Shown: positions 22,600-33,086 of the stretch, piece by piece
Layout: each line of letters opens with the position of its first letter
Position numbering within the stretch: the first letter of the stretch is position 1
Assembly: GCF_016920785.2 (NCBI RefSeq)
Contig: NW_024609857.1
Location: 193,577,027 to 193,641,026, forward strand
Source: Ixodes scapularis
Taxonomy: Eukaryota > Arthropoda > Arachnida > Ixodida > Ixodidae
Length of the DNA: 64,000 nucleotides
Reading direction: 5' to 3'
Program-made: the position numbers and the translations under genes
Notes under the pieces: model-generated
Database searches by the model: none
Told to the model about the DNA's origin: nothing
Seen by the model: the letters and a program-made list of their open reading frames with translations, nothing else

Positions 22600-23110
22600 G
22601 CCACGATGCAACGCGCAGGTCACGAGTGACCCGCGCGTTGCATCATTGGACTTTTTTCATAATGCAACGTGCGGGACCCTTGTGACGTCACACGTGACGT
22701 CAATTGTGACGTCATTATAGGAAACGCCCCATAATGCAATGCGCGGGTCACGAATGCGACTGCGCATTGCATTATAGAACGTTTCCCATGACTCAACGCG
22801 TAGTTACGCCGACGGCGACGTTGGCGTCGCCGGCCCGCGCGTTGCATCATGAGACGCTTCCCATAATGCAATGCGCGGGTCACAAATGAGACGGCGCGTT
22901 GCATTATGCGACGTTTCCCATAACCCAACGCGCGGTTACGCCAACGGCGATGTTGGCGTCGCCGTCGCCGACCGCGCGTTGCATCATGGGACGCTTCCCA
23001 TAATGCAACGCGCGGGACCCTCGTGACGTCACACACGCCGTCATTATGGGACGTTTCCCATAATGCAACGCGCGGTTACGCCGACGGCGACTGCGACGGC
23101 GATGCCGCTC
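22600..23110. repeat. GC-rich palindromic tandem array (CATAATGCAACGCGCGG units)
   Basis: The core cataatgcaacgcgcgg and its complement ccgcgcgttgcatcatggg alternate about ten times, separated by ggtcacgaatg, gtgacgtcac and gccgacggcgac inserts. Neighbouring units are therefore inverted copies of each other. The long minus-strand frame across it is a by-product of the repeat. Confidence 0.85.
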
Positions 23111-23369
23111 AAGCCGGAAACGGGCGCCTAAGAGCTGTTCTCTAAAAAATTAATAGATGTAAACCAAATTAAATTTTCATTCCACAGCCATGTTTGATCC
23201 CGTCTTTTTTAACAAAACTGAAATAAGCCTTTGTTAAGTGGTTTAAGGATGACGCGGCGTTAATACTAGGCCAAGGATAATATTAGGTGTCACCTTTTAG
23301 CATATTGAAGACATACCCAACCTAACGGTCATTTGTAACCATCATATAGTTTCCATATCAGCGAAAAAG

Positions 23370-23915
23370 CCATGTCGGTTACATATCAAAACTTGCATGG
23401 CTCGAATGGCCTGTGAAAGCAGCGAAAAAACGATGTCGGCCAGTCACCGAAAACTCAGTGGCTGAACTGGCCGGTGATAACAGAAAGAAAACGATGTCGG
23501 CCAGTCAGCGGAGACTCCACGGCTAGACTGGCCGCTGACTACAGCAAGAAAACGATGTCGGCCAGTCACCGGAAACTCCATGGCTAGACTGGCCAGTGAC
23601 TACAGCAAGAAAACGATATCGGCCAGTCACCGGAAACTCCATGGCTAGACTGGCCGGTGACTACAACAAGAAAACGATGTCGGCCAGTCACCGGAAACTC
23701 CATGGCTAGACTGGCCGGTGACTACAGCAAGAAAACGATGTCGGCCGGTATCGGGAACTTTCCGGCTGGTGCTGGCCAGTTTAGACAACGAGTCCCCGAT
23801 ACCGGCCGGCGTCGGTTTCTCACCGGCGTCCCTGGCCGGGATCCGCCGTACAGCTCCCGGTACTGGCCGACGTAATCCCAGTATCGGCCGACATGGTGTG
23901 CTACCTGGGTTAGTG
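23370..23915. repeat. 61-bp tandem array with internal dyads, closed by a CCGG-rich end
   Basis: The unit boundary gatgtcggccagtca recurs at 23432, 23493, 23554, 23615 (gatatc), 23676 and 23737: an exact 61-base period, about seven units. Within each unit ggccagtcaccgg and ccggtgactac/actggcc are inverted. From 23,740 the sequence becomes ccgg-rich and ends cggccgacatggtgtgctacctggg, the inverse of the motif that starts the 6,963 repeat. Confidence 0.85.
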
Positions 23916-24689
23916 GCTGCGTCGAAACTAAATATAGTCATGACACGCATAAAGTCAATGAGTTTCGTCGAGATAGCAAGTCGAGGTTTAGTCACAATGT
24001 ACGAAACACAGGGCCCATGAGAGAAATGCAGCCATGGTTTTCTGGTTCAAATAAACAGGCTATGCATAAAAAAAGAAATAAAGATCTGAGAACCTGCGAG
24101 AATGGGACGCTAGCAACGGTGATAGAATACGAAAGTTTCAAAACCTTGATTGAAAGATAAAAGAGATACATCAATTGCTTGCATGAGCCGACGTCCACCT
24201 AGTCCTGGTATTCGCCAAGCCAAGAATTGTCATTAAATAAGTCTGTAGTATTCATATAAGTAAAAAGCGCTCGTCACCAAGAAAGAAATTATTGTTGTCC
24301 TTCTTAGAAAATATTTATCGCTGAAATAAAGGCTGCGAGTGCGCATAATACTATTGTACAAATATTCGACTGGTGGATGTCGTCTTATAAAGTTCTTTTA
24401 TCTGTACTAACTTTTGATTAAGGAACTAAAAACAGCGTGGGCGCGGACGTAGGAGGAGAAGTGCACAGACAGGGCGCTTTGTCCGTATTAGCGCGGTTTT
24501 AATTTTCGAAACGTGCCCTGAGGGGGTTCATAGATCACCTAAATAGGGCGATAATTCTCAGTGCGGGCTCTAAGCATCCTTGAAATCGATGAATGATAAA
24601 AATGCGTGGCTGATTTTCCTATTGAATTAGCAATCAAAGATCTAACCCTCCGAGGGCATCTCCGCCGATGGCACGACCATCGTTCCTAC
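23916..24689. other. No gene recognised
   Basis: Unique AT-rich DNA without credible frames. Confidence 0.5.
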
Positions 24690-25270
24690 ACTCTAAAAAA
24701 AAAAAAAACGTGCCAACTAGCACCTTTTAGGGTTCTTTCGCTTGTCCAATGGGCGGCACCCTTAAAGGTGCAGAAAAGAACCCACAAAAAGGGTTATTTC
24801 TAATGAACCCTATTTCGGGGTTCTTTTCGGATCGTTTATTGGTTCTTCCTAATGAACCCTATTTTTGGTTCTTTTCAGAACGCTTCTGGGTTCAATTTAG
24901 CGAACCCTATTTCGGGGTTCTTCTAGGATCCTTTTTGGGTTCTTCCTAATCAACCCTATTTCGGGTTCTTTCCCGAACCCTTATTGGTGCTCTTGATGAA
25001 CCCCATTTCGAGTTTTTTCCAGAACCCTTTCTGGTGCTCTTATTAAACCCTATTTCAGGGTTCTTTTCATATCGTTAATTGGTTCTTCTTAATGAACCCT
25101 ATTTGGGTTCTTTCCAGAACCTTTCTTCGTACTCTTAATGAACCTTATTTCGAGGTTCCTTACGGATTCTTTTATTTTTTCTTTATGAACCCTATTTCAT
25201 GTTTTATTCGGAACCCTTCTAGGTTCTTTTAATACATCCCGAGTTCTTTAGATTATGTTAAGGTTATTTT
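24690..25270. repeat. AACCCTATTTCGGGGTTCTT tandem array
   Basis: After tacactctaaaaaaa the motif aaccctatttcggggttctt, followed by a variable ttggttcttcctaatg linker, repeats at 50-60-base spacing about nine times and decays towards the right. AACCC and GGGTT within each unit are inverted to each other. A short relative occurs inverted at about 41,870-41,965, ending in gagagtgtac. Confidence 0.8.
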
Positions 25271-27252
25271 AGTAGACCATATTTTGTACTTCAAACCCTC
25301 TTTTATGACAAATCGTTTTTTTTTTCACATTCCTAGTCAGTTTCTAGTAAATCGCATGTTGTATTTTTTGCTCCACAAGGTGATTTTTTTTATACCGACC
25401 AAAGTCTTTGGATTGTTCATTAATCGGTAGCACTGGGCCTTTTTGACAGGTTGACAAACATCAGTCTGGCCAGCGTCAACACATTTCATTCCGGTGCGTA
25501 ATTAACTAGGTGACAGGCAGAAAAGTAAAGATCATGTGCATTCATATACTTTATTGGGGTCGCAAAAATTGATTGTTCTGTTCGCAGTAAAAAAAACTAA
25601 CAAAATTTGAAACAGTTTTAAGACGAGACGGGTATTACTGCCAGCAATGTGCACACAGCTTCTATTGTCGTTCTGATGCCGCTCACTGTGAGGACACCGT
25701 CCAAAGAGATGTTTCAAAGTTATTTTCCTGGAGATGGATTAGTGGCATCAGTGTCCGGACTTCCTACAACAAGAATATAAACAGATGTATTTTCCTCTGC
25801 ATAATTATGCTGCGAATTCCTCATTCGCGACGCTTTCAGATCAATTATAATTGTATAGGTTTCACTAAGCATTTTATTTCTCGTTTAGCCTTACGTTCTA
25901 AAACATACCCGCAGATCTGATTTCCTTTAAAACATTTAGTGGGTCAGTAAGTGCGATCTAGAGAGCGCGACCAGCGGATGACGAAGCCTGAAAAGAGGGC
26001 TTTGCTCGGAAACGTTTTCTGCGCGGAGCACCTGAACTATCACGTGACTTAATATGATCCTCATTAAAAAATGAGCACGCTCTGCTTCTTTCTCCTTTTG
26101 CTCCGGACGCTTTGTAGTCGATGGTCAAGATGACCATGTAGCAAGAAACGGCTCGTTACTATCAGCCTCGTGTGTCAGCCCCCTTCGCTACAACACTGTA
26201 AAAGCGAAAAATGGCACGCAGCATCAAGTGTTCCCTTTCCAACCAAGAAGTAGTAAAGGAAGAAAATCGGAAGTCAATGAGTTACAATATATGTACAGTA
26301 CACACGTGAAACAATGCCCAACGTGCCACCGCATTTTCTCAGCTCTTAAAAATGCCCGTGCGTCCACTTCCCCTGAGAATACTCGAGGGGCCGACCAACG
26401 CAATCTATACGAAGAAAACTCGGCCAATGGAGAAGCTGAAAATTTGTTTCGAGTTAAAATGAAGTCTTTAACGTGACACTGAGCATGAAGCCAGCACGTG
26501 GAACGTCATGCTCAATGACATCTCTCGCTTCATTCATATGTCTAAAAATGCTTTGGCCTTTTTATTCGCCGAGCTCTCTTCGTGAATTGGTGTGATTGGC
26601 TTCTCGAGTGTTCTGCGGAAAAGTAAATGCGCAGGAATTTTAAGCATGTTTCAAGAAACGTTGGTTTTCCCCATTATTAATCCTTCTTGCCCTATAGTCA
26701 GTAACAGGTTAAAAAAAATCTACGAGCTGGAGAGGAGGAAGCGGACAGAATCTTGTAGGGGAGAGGAGAAACCTTCTCTCCATTCCAAGCGTCCATCGGC
26801 CTTCTTCTTTTAGATTTTTCTTAACCTGTCATTGACTTTAGTCGCTCATATTTCCTTTAAATTATTTTTAGAAAATAAAGCAAGGATATGTTTTATATTA
26901 CTAGCTCGTATATTGAAAATATAACCCTGACAAGCTTGCATTATCATCTGTGACAATGCACTATACTCGGAGGTGACTTGGGCAACTTTTTTTTGGCAAT
27001 GTAGTCGAAGTTAAAAACGCCCGTGCATCTTGAGCGCCAATCAAGGCTATGCACACGCACTCTTCACTTCAGAAACGCCACAGAAAGTTGTTTCCGAGTA
27101 TAACTTAACCCTGTCTTAAACGAATGGCGCCGATAAGCGATCATGAGTTTGTAATGAGGTAATAAGTTAACCCAGCATATTTATAGTGGACGAAGGTAAA
27201 CCTCTGCATCGTCGCAGTCTGAAACTTGTGATAGATTACAAAAACACCGACT
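25271..27252. other. No gene recognised
   Basis: Unique-looking DNA. Short frames at 26,228-26,476 and 26,592-26,813 have no recognisable domain and no splice support. Confidence 0.45.
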
Positions 27253-27402
27253 AAAGTGTACCTTCAAGCAGCTCTTCGAGGTTCAGAGTGACGTTTCTTT
27301 TTCCTTTGAGGAACACCAGTGTAGAAGCTGTAAATGCCTCCATCTTGGCTCTCATGTCCTCCGGATGTCTTTGCCGAACGGCAGTTTAACTTCTTGTAGT
27401 AA
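27253..27402 (-). pseudogene. Candidate terminal exon of an uncharacterised (SAMD3-like) gene, frameshifted
   Basis: On the minus strand, tgtttatttttcag precedes 27402. The first frame (phase 0, matching the exon at 29,385) reads LLQEVKLPFGKDIRR and then hits TGA; one base over, the frame continues MRAKMEAFTASTLVFLKGKR and ...NLEELLEGTL to TAG at 27253. The smooth continuity across frames suggests a single-base change in a formerly coding exon. A gtacac donor at 27261 is an alternative end. The family is judged only through the neighbouring exon. Confidence 0.4.
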
Positions 27403-27524
27403 CTGAAAAATAAACAATGAATGGAGAGTGTTGCTGGTTTACAAAAGTACATTTTTGCGCTATAGATTTGTACACACGGATTGTTTACACACACACAAAC
27501 ACACACACACATTTATATATACAG

Positions 27525-28153
27525 GTTTTTGTTTAAAGCTTAACAGATTTGTTTAAAAAAAACCTCCAGAAGCGGCATAAGTCACACTTATGCCGCTGGT
27601 GGAGGTGAGTTATACGGCCAGGGGGACATATTATAGGGTGCTAATCGTAATGATCAGTCGGCTAATTAATTAAATTTCGTTAATTAACTTTTAATTGACG
27701 AAAATAGACATATGGTTCCAATTAGAAACTTCCTCAGCGAGTTTGAGCGCGTGAGAAGCGTAGTATTGTACTAAAGTTACCACTCGTGGAGCAGGTGCAA
27801 GGCTGGGGCTACATAAGAGACGGGAAAATAGCGCGGGCGCCTTACCGCAACCGCTAGCTTTGTACCTGCTCCACGAGTGGTAAATTTAGTGCTCTACTAC
27901 GCTTCTCACGCGCTCAAAGTCTTTTTGAAAATTACTGATTTAGTGGTTTTCGATGACGCTGAGCAAGTTTCTAATTGAAGCCATATGTATATTTTCATTA
28001 ATTAAAAAGTTAATTAACGGATCTTAATAAATTAGCCGACTAATCGTTACAATTAGCCCCCTATAATATGTCCCCCTGGCCGTATAACTCACCTCCACGA
28101 GCGGCAAAAGTGTAACTTTCACGGCTTTTTTAAAAAAGTATGTTAAGCTAAAA

Positions 28154-28160
<7 letters not shown>
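27525..28160. mobile_element. About 630-bp foldback element with long arms
   Basis: From agcttaaca at 27538 to tgttaagct at 28149 the two halves are reverse complements over roughly 270 bases each, sharing acctccac, gttatacggccagggggacat and ccactcgtggagcaggt. The loop is about 70 bases (27,803-27,870). Both edges abut TA-rich tracts, so it may have inserted into a TA microsatellite. No coding capacity. Confidence 0.85.

Positions 28161-28220
<60 letters not shown>
28161..28220. repeat. (AT)n microsatellite
   Basis: About 30 uninterrupted AT units between the foldback element and the next MITE. Confidence 0.97.
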
Positions 28221-28224
<4 letters not shown>

Positions 28225-28665
28225 GGTGTCACAAAAGAAAATTTACACGGTCTTTTTTACCGCAAAAATAAACTAGGCATCGCCGAACGCTTAGTCTCCG
28301 CCCAAAGGTAGTGCTATAGGTCACAACCAGATGCCAAAGTTTCAGCCCGATCCGATAACTTAATCAAAAGTTATAAGTGATTTTCTGAAAATTTCAATGG
28401 GAAAATGGCGGCCGACGGAGTTTTCAAACACATGGGGCTCTATGGCACCAGAAACCAAAAACGGGCGAAAATGGGCTCCATTTTCCCATTGAGATTTTCA
28501 GAAGATCACTAATAACTTTTGATTAACTTATCGGATGGGGCTGAAACTTTGGCATCTGGTTGTGACCTCTAGCTCTACCTTTGGGCGGAGAATGAGCGTT
28601 CGGCGATGCCTAGTTTATTTTTGCGGTAAAAAAGACCGTGTAAATTTTCTTTTGTGACACCCTGT
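28221..28665. mobile_element. 445-bp mariner-like MITE, ends ACAGGGTGTC
   Basis: The ends acagggtgtcacaaaagaaa and its reverse complement frame an almost complete inverted repeat with arms of about 200 bases, sharing ttttttaccgcaaaaataaa and ctttgggcggag. It is flanked by TA on both sides, within the AT tract, as expected for a TA target. It contains aatgggaaaatggcggccgac near the middle. A diverged relative lies at 52,530-53,205. Confidence 0.85.
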
Positions 28666-28831
28666 ATATATATATATATATTAACTAAATGATCACTTCC
28701 TGTGACTATAGTGGAGTAGGGCTGGGCGTCAATAAAATAATCTCCAGGCATGATATTGTATCTCTGAAAAGGCCTAGAACAACCGATTTTTTCTTTGACA
28801 AGTTTTTACTACGTCTTATAATGGGTACTAT

Positions 28832-29010
28832 ATAGCAACTTGTCATTGTGCCTCATACAGAAGTAAGGCATGGCAAATATTTAAAATAAAATATCGGTAC
28901 ATGTTTGTACAACATCAAGTTCACATAGCAACTTGTCATTGTGCCTCATACACAAGAAAAGCATGGCAAATATTTAAAATAAAATTTGTGTACGTTATTA
29001 TTTAAAATTC
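28832..29010. repeat. 93-bp direct duplication
   Basis: The segment atagcaacttgtcattgtgc to ggcaaatatttaaaataaaat occurs at 28832 and again at 28925, with small differences (cagaagtaagg versus cacaagaaaag). A recent local duplication. Confidence 0.85.
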
Positions 29011-29384
29011 AAAACCACTCTAGATAATAATCATATAAAACACTTCAGTAGCGATGAGAGACAATTGTGTTATAAACACACAAAAAGAATTAAATGACTA
29101 TTCTCCTTACTTGTTTTGTTTATAAGACTTTTCGTAACTCTAAATTCAACCAATATGCCGATAAAACTCACGTGATTGAGAGTGAAACAATAGTTACTTA
29201 ATCGGAATGTTAATTCATTGCCTAGCCTTATTACGAGGTAGAATTATATCATTTAGCACGTATCAAAAGCCCTTGTCTCATTCATAGGCAATAAAACAGG
29301 TAGTAAGAAACTTTTGAAGTCCTGATGACCTGTAAAAATCTCGAAACTTTAAGACTAAATATAAAGAAGACAATATTGAATTAC

Positions 29385-29597
29385 CATTCCGGGAATCGTC
29401 ATTGCCTGAAATTCCTCAAGGACTGTGAGGACTCCAGCCTCGCTGAGGATCAATTGTTGGCGAGACTGAAACGTCCGCATCATGCGGTCTTGTATCAGCT
29501 CGACGTTCAGGGGCACTTTAGTTATCTCTTTTTTCATGAGCAAGACATGACGGCGAACGCTCACGGCACCTTCACATTCGTCAGTATCAACGAATCT
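29385..29597 (-). CDS. Exon of an uncharacterised multi-exon gene (SAMD3-like conserved block)
   Basis: The minus strand has an acceptor (tttttgttttag) at 29598 and a donor (ATG/gtaatt) at 29384, enclosing 71 codons without stops. The peptide contains VRRHVLLMKKEITK, then LIQDRMMRTFQSRQQLIL and LTVLEEFQAMTIPG. The pattern H-x-x-x-(M/L)-x-x-E ... I-x-D-x-M-x-x-T-F-x-x-R-R/Q and a closing EFPAL-like segment matches a block I associate with SAMD3-like proteins found in many copies in arthropods and fish. The function is unknown to me. Phase 0 on both sides fits the exon at 27,253-27,402. The first half of the gene was not found with certainty. Confidence 0.55.
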
Positions 29598-29773
29598 CTA
29601 AAACAAAAACAATTTGTTACGTTTATGCGCCGTTTACGCATGGAAGCTATTGACATAATAGTTGCAGCACTGAGTATACGACCAAGTAAAACAATTATTT
29701 TTATCAAACATACATCCACATTTGTGCAAACACAAAATGCACAAAAAGTTCGCGCCTGTCGATTACCGCACAC

Positions 29774-30002
29774 CACTCCGAGAGCCAATCGTTGCAACCT
29801 GTGAAGTCCGCTCAGCGAATGACGACGCGGAACATACGTTTACACCAAGAAATGCAGTCTGCGCTGTTACATTAAGCAATGCAAGCGGGACGTTTTGCAT
29901 TGCTTAATCACAGCGCAGACTGCATCTTTGGGTCTAACCAAATGTCCGGCATCGTCATTAGTTGAGCGGTGCCATAAACTGCAGTGATTGGCTCTCGAAG
30001 TG
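29774..30002. mobile_element. 229-bp foldback MITE
   Basis: The left end cactccgagagccaatc and right end, reverse complement cacttcgagagccaatc, extend into arms of about 105 bases that meet at a gcgggacg loop; both contain atgcagtctgcgctg and ttaagcaatgcaa. It sits upstream of the 29,385 exon on the minus strand, in presumed intron. Confidence 0.8.
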
Positions 30003-30879
30003 TCATGTCCCTGGCCGGTCAAAAAACAGAAACGTTTACAGCACTATTTGCTCGCGTTTATTGGGGCCATAAATACGGATACATTAGCTAATTAAAGCCC
30101 GGTAGCAAAATTTTTTACATTTACGAAGAGATATTATTGCTCATTTCATTTGCGCTGTAAATTCGAAGTTCTGTTCTTGAGATCTTTCTGGCGGAAAGCT
30201 TGAACTCAGTATTTTGTCATATTATGTAAAGTCAGTATTGTAGTAATGAGATCAGTGTTCGCTTCACAAACGTTTTTCTCTTGTGTAGTTGTAGTTCAAC
30301 ATACGAGACTGTCAAAATAATGCTTTTTTTTTTTGCAACGTGCTTGTTTGGACAACTGCAAGCCAAAATAGCAAAAAAAACAAATTTCAAACGACAAGTA
30401 GCTTAATTAATAAGAGGCCGCCCCCTGTCCTACTTATTATGCCTATGCATCAAACACATTCTTGCCATATTGAGTGCTACTGTACTTATAGCAATTTTTA
30501 AGCGAAATTATGAATATTGTCTGCTTAAGAAGAAGTTTTACCTTGAAATGATGAACAGGCCGATTGCAGTTCGTTTTCAAAAAGCCACCTGCAGACGTCT
30601 CCAATCGTCCATGTGCTCACGTCCGCTGACATGTTGCAAGTGATGACTAAAGGAAAGGAAGGAAGGTACTTCCTTCTAGAGCTTCAAACCCAAAGGGAGA
30701 GGAGGTCAAACATTGTTCCGATCCACCACTCGGACGAGCGAGCGCTTGCACTCCCTCGAGCAACGAAGCTACATCCTGTTGGCTCTAGTGATCTTCAGCG
30801 ACCCATCCCTGTTCACCGCTAAGCTGACAGCGTGGTGGGAGCTATGTGCTTGCCAAACCAATTAGTCGCCTGGTTTTTA
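30003..30879. other. No gene recognised
   Basis: AT-rich DNA; a codon-like stretch around 30,740-30,850 on the plus strand has no family match and no clear splice sites. Confidence 0.4.
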
Positions 30880-31230
30880 TCACCTCACACCTTTCTCTGC
30901 GGTTGTGATCACGTCGTGCAAGACAGAAGGTTCACTGGTCGAACGAGCATGACGATTCCACCGAACTGTCAGTCTAGTGGTGAGCAGATTAGCCCCCGAA
31001 ACGTCGCTTTTGAACACATTATGGCTTTTCTTCTGGGGTGCTGTTGAGCTGTCCGAACCATGGTTCGCTGGCGAAGATAATATGCACATGTCATCGCTTT
31101 TCCGTCCCTGGGTGCTAGGAAACACGGCGATCACATCACCAAGCACGTCCGTCAACCGCCGGTAAAATTGTTGGCAGTTCACTCTCTTGCCCAAAAGAAA
31201 CACAAAATAAACAAGAGCGAAATTCTCCAT
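30880..31230 (-). CDS. Hypothetical exon, 116 codons, possible first exon of the minus-strand gene
   Basis: From the ATG at 31,228-31,230 the frame is open to TGA at 30880. It starts MENFALVYFVFLLGKRVNCQ, followed by a basic/hydrophobic part with DVLGDVIAVFPSTQGRK and a serine-rich stretch. A possible donor, AAAG/gtgtga, lies close to the end (about 30,888). It is upstream of, and on the same strand as, the exon at 29,385, so it may be the first exon of that gene. I recognise no domain. Confidence 0.3.
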   Translation of the reverse strand: MENFALVYFVFLLGKRVNCQQFYRRLTDVLGDVIAVFPSTQGRKSDDMCILSSPANHGSDSSTAPQKKSHNVFKSDVSGANLLTTRLTVRWNRHARSTSEPSVLHDVITTAEKGVR

Positions 31231-31242
31231 TCGGTGTGACAC

Positions 31243-32105
31243 CTTCCGTCAACGGAAACAAGCAACAAATTGTGTTGAGCAACGCGTGTTGGCCTATTTG
31301 GTGGCTGAGCGACTTTTGTGACGGCAATACGACAACGCACCTAGATTCGATGATTCAGTGTCCAGTCAGTGACGTGTTATGTAAAGGAATTTACCAAAAT
31401 AGAGGCCTGTAAAACAAGATTGAATGATAATCGAGCCTATTTTGGAACTGGAAAGAGAAGTGATAATAAAGCAATTACACAGAGCGAATAGATGTCGTTG
31501 ACAAATAATTTTTATTCCAATCGGAGCGACCTTCGAACCGTCAATTGCCATTTCTGAACAAATATTAGCTCAGTTAAGCGCCACGTCACGCAAATCCTTG
31601 GGCGTGCAGTCGGCGCTTACCCTTTTTACACTAGAAATGGGAATCAAAAACACAAAACCAGCCCGAAAACCTGAAAAATGGCCCCGGACAAAATTGTTCG
31701 AATAGTAAACTCGGACAAAATGGTTCAAATAAATTTTTTCGTATTTTTTCTCGCTCCCTATTTTTATTAGCTTTAATTGGTACAATCCCAACATATAAAA
31801 AGATAAATATTCGCATAATCTAATACATTTTTTTTGTGAAATAAACATTTCATTAGACAAAGAAACTAGTTGTAAATGTGCGCTAGGTATGGCTTCACTC
31901 AAAACGTCTTTTTGTAGCTCTGTTGAACTATCGAGGGAACTCCTTTAAAGTAAAACATTAAGTTCACAAAATGTAACTGTACCGCATCAATTTAAAGCTT
32001 CGAGCGGGAGATCGGAAAGAGTTGTATCAAGCAGTAATATAGATTGTTGGGCTAGTTGGTTGATCGGCATAATGAAAAAGAGTGCAAAATAAACGGTACA
32101 AAGTC
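31243..32105. other. No gene recognised
   Basis: Contains a short degenerate ggccccggacaaaattgttc/cggacaaaatggttc motif (31,676-31,730) that recurs inverted near 40,490-40,550. Otherwise unremarkable. Confidence 0.45.
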
Positions 32106-32156
32106 GGAGAAAAAGACACACGAGACAGGTGCCTGCCCTGTGTGTGTATTTCTCCA
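32106..32156. repeat. Hairpin immediately upstream of the Penelope insertion
   Basis: Arms ggagaaaaagacacacgaga and the reverse complement of ctgtgtgtgtatttctcc face each other around ggtgcctgcc. It ends two bases before the Penelope target-site duplication. Its position suggests either a structural target preference or a remnant of an earlier element. Confidence 0.6.
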
Positions 32157-32170
32157 ACATTCTCGCGTCT

Positions 32171-32314
32171 ATGATTGAAAAGGTTTACTCCGACTTAACA
32201 TAACAAATTAATAACAAAAGGTACAGACGTTTCGCCACCTGCATAGGTGGCGAAACGTCTGTACCTTTTGTTATTAATTTGTTATGTTAAGTCGGAGTAA
32301 ACCTTTTCAATCAT
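32171..32314. repeat. 144-base hairpin at the Penelope 5' end (inverted pseudo-LTR)
   Basis: Two 70-base arms are essentially perfect reverse complements around a gcat loop; the arm runs atgattgaaaaggtttactc to gtttcgccacct. The right arm is the normal pseudo-LTR, the left arm its inverted copy, a known arrangement in Penelope insertions. The outer two bases belong to the target duplication. Confidence 0.92.
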
Positions 32315-33086
32315 GAATTCACCCGGCTTTTGGAACATGTTTGCATTTATCCGAGTTCTCTACGGAAGTATTCTCCTTGGCACTGTGAGGGAGTACATCA
32401 ACCAGTCTACGAAGATCGTGCGGCTGGAATGTCACCTGCGCTTCAACTACGAGTGCCTGAACAACAACGTGGTGCCCAGAAGTCTCCACTGCAAGACCCT
32501 CGTCGACACCCCCTACGGCCGCACGCTCGCACGGAACTTCAGCCGCAACTGCCTGAAAGCCAGAATGCAGGATAACAAGCAAGAAATACAGCAAGTAAGA
32601 CGTCGTGTGTGCGCGGCGGAAACCTGTCTCCGCTCTAGACTTCGTCCCAATGATTTCCACGACATCATCAGGGCGCGCAAAGAAGCTGAAGATTTGGAAA
32701 GAGGCAAGTGCACCGAAGTCCATCGCCAGAAGTTGTCCCGGTTGTTACCTCGCCATCGGCCAGAACAGGATAGTTTAGAAGCAGTGCATAACTTTTCCTC
32801 GAAACGTCTATCGGACAACCACATGAGCTTATTGTCGAAGGGCCTGAATTTCGCCATTGCCCCACGGAAAGTGCCCAACGTGATATCATCGTGGAGGTTG
32901 AGGAGAAGTTGCGGCATATCCAGGATACAACTGGGGTAAACTTGGCTCGTAGCCGAATTGTAAGTGTCCTGGCGAATGCAAGAAGCACTCGGACGAACCT
33001 TACCGCTGGGGAACGCACGGCGCTAAATGATCTCAAATCAGATAAATCTATCGTTATCCTTTCGGCAGATAAGGGAAAGGCTACTG
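32313..33086 (+). pseudogene. Penelope-like ORF, N-terminal portion
   Basis: The frame is open from the ATG at 32313, inside the pseudo-LTR, for about 190 codons (basic and helical; LTVREYI..., then SSKRLSDNHMSLLSKGLNFA, the conserved segment before the RT core). Near 32,881 it shifts by one base and continues VEVEEKLRHIQDTTG to KSIVILSADKGKAT, the K-(A/S)-D-K-G-x-A motif that opens Penelope RTs. Coding stops at the nested transposon at 33,087 and resumes in register after 38,562. The frameshift and the insertion are independent inactivating events. Confidence 0.8.

Noticed and set aside
22620..23036. 138-residue minus-strand frame with repeating peptides
   Set aside because: A product of the palindromic GC-rich array, not a gene.
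23370..23915. CRISPR-like regular spacing
   Set aside because: The 61-base units are nearly identical throughout, with no unique spacers, and the genome is eukaryotic.
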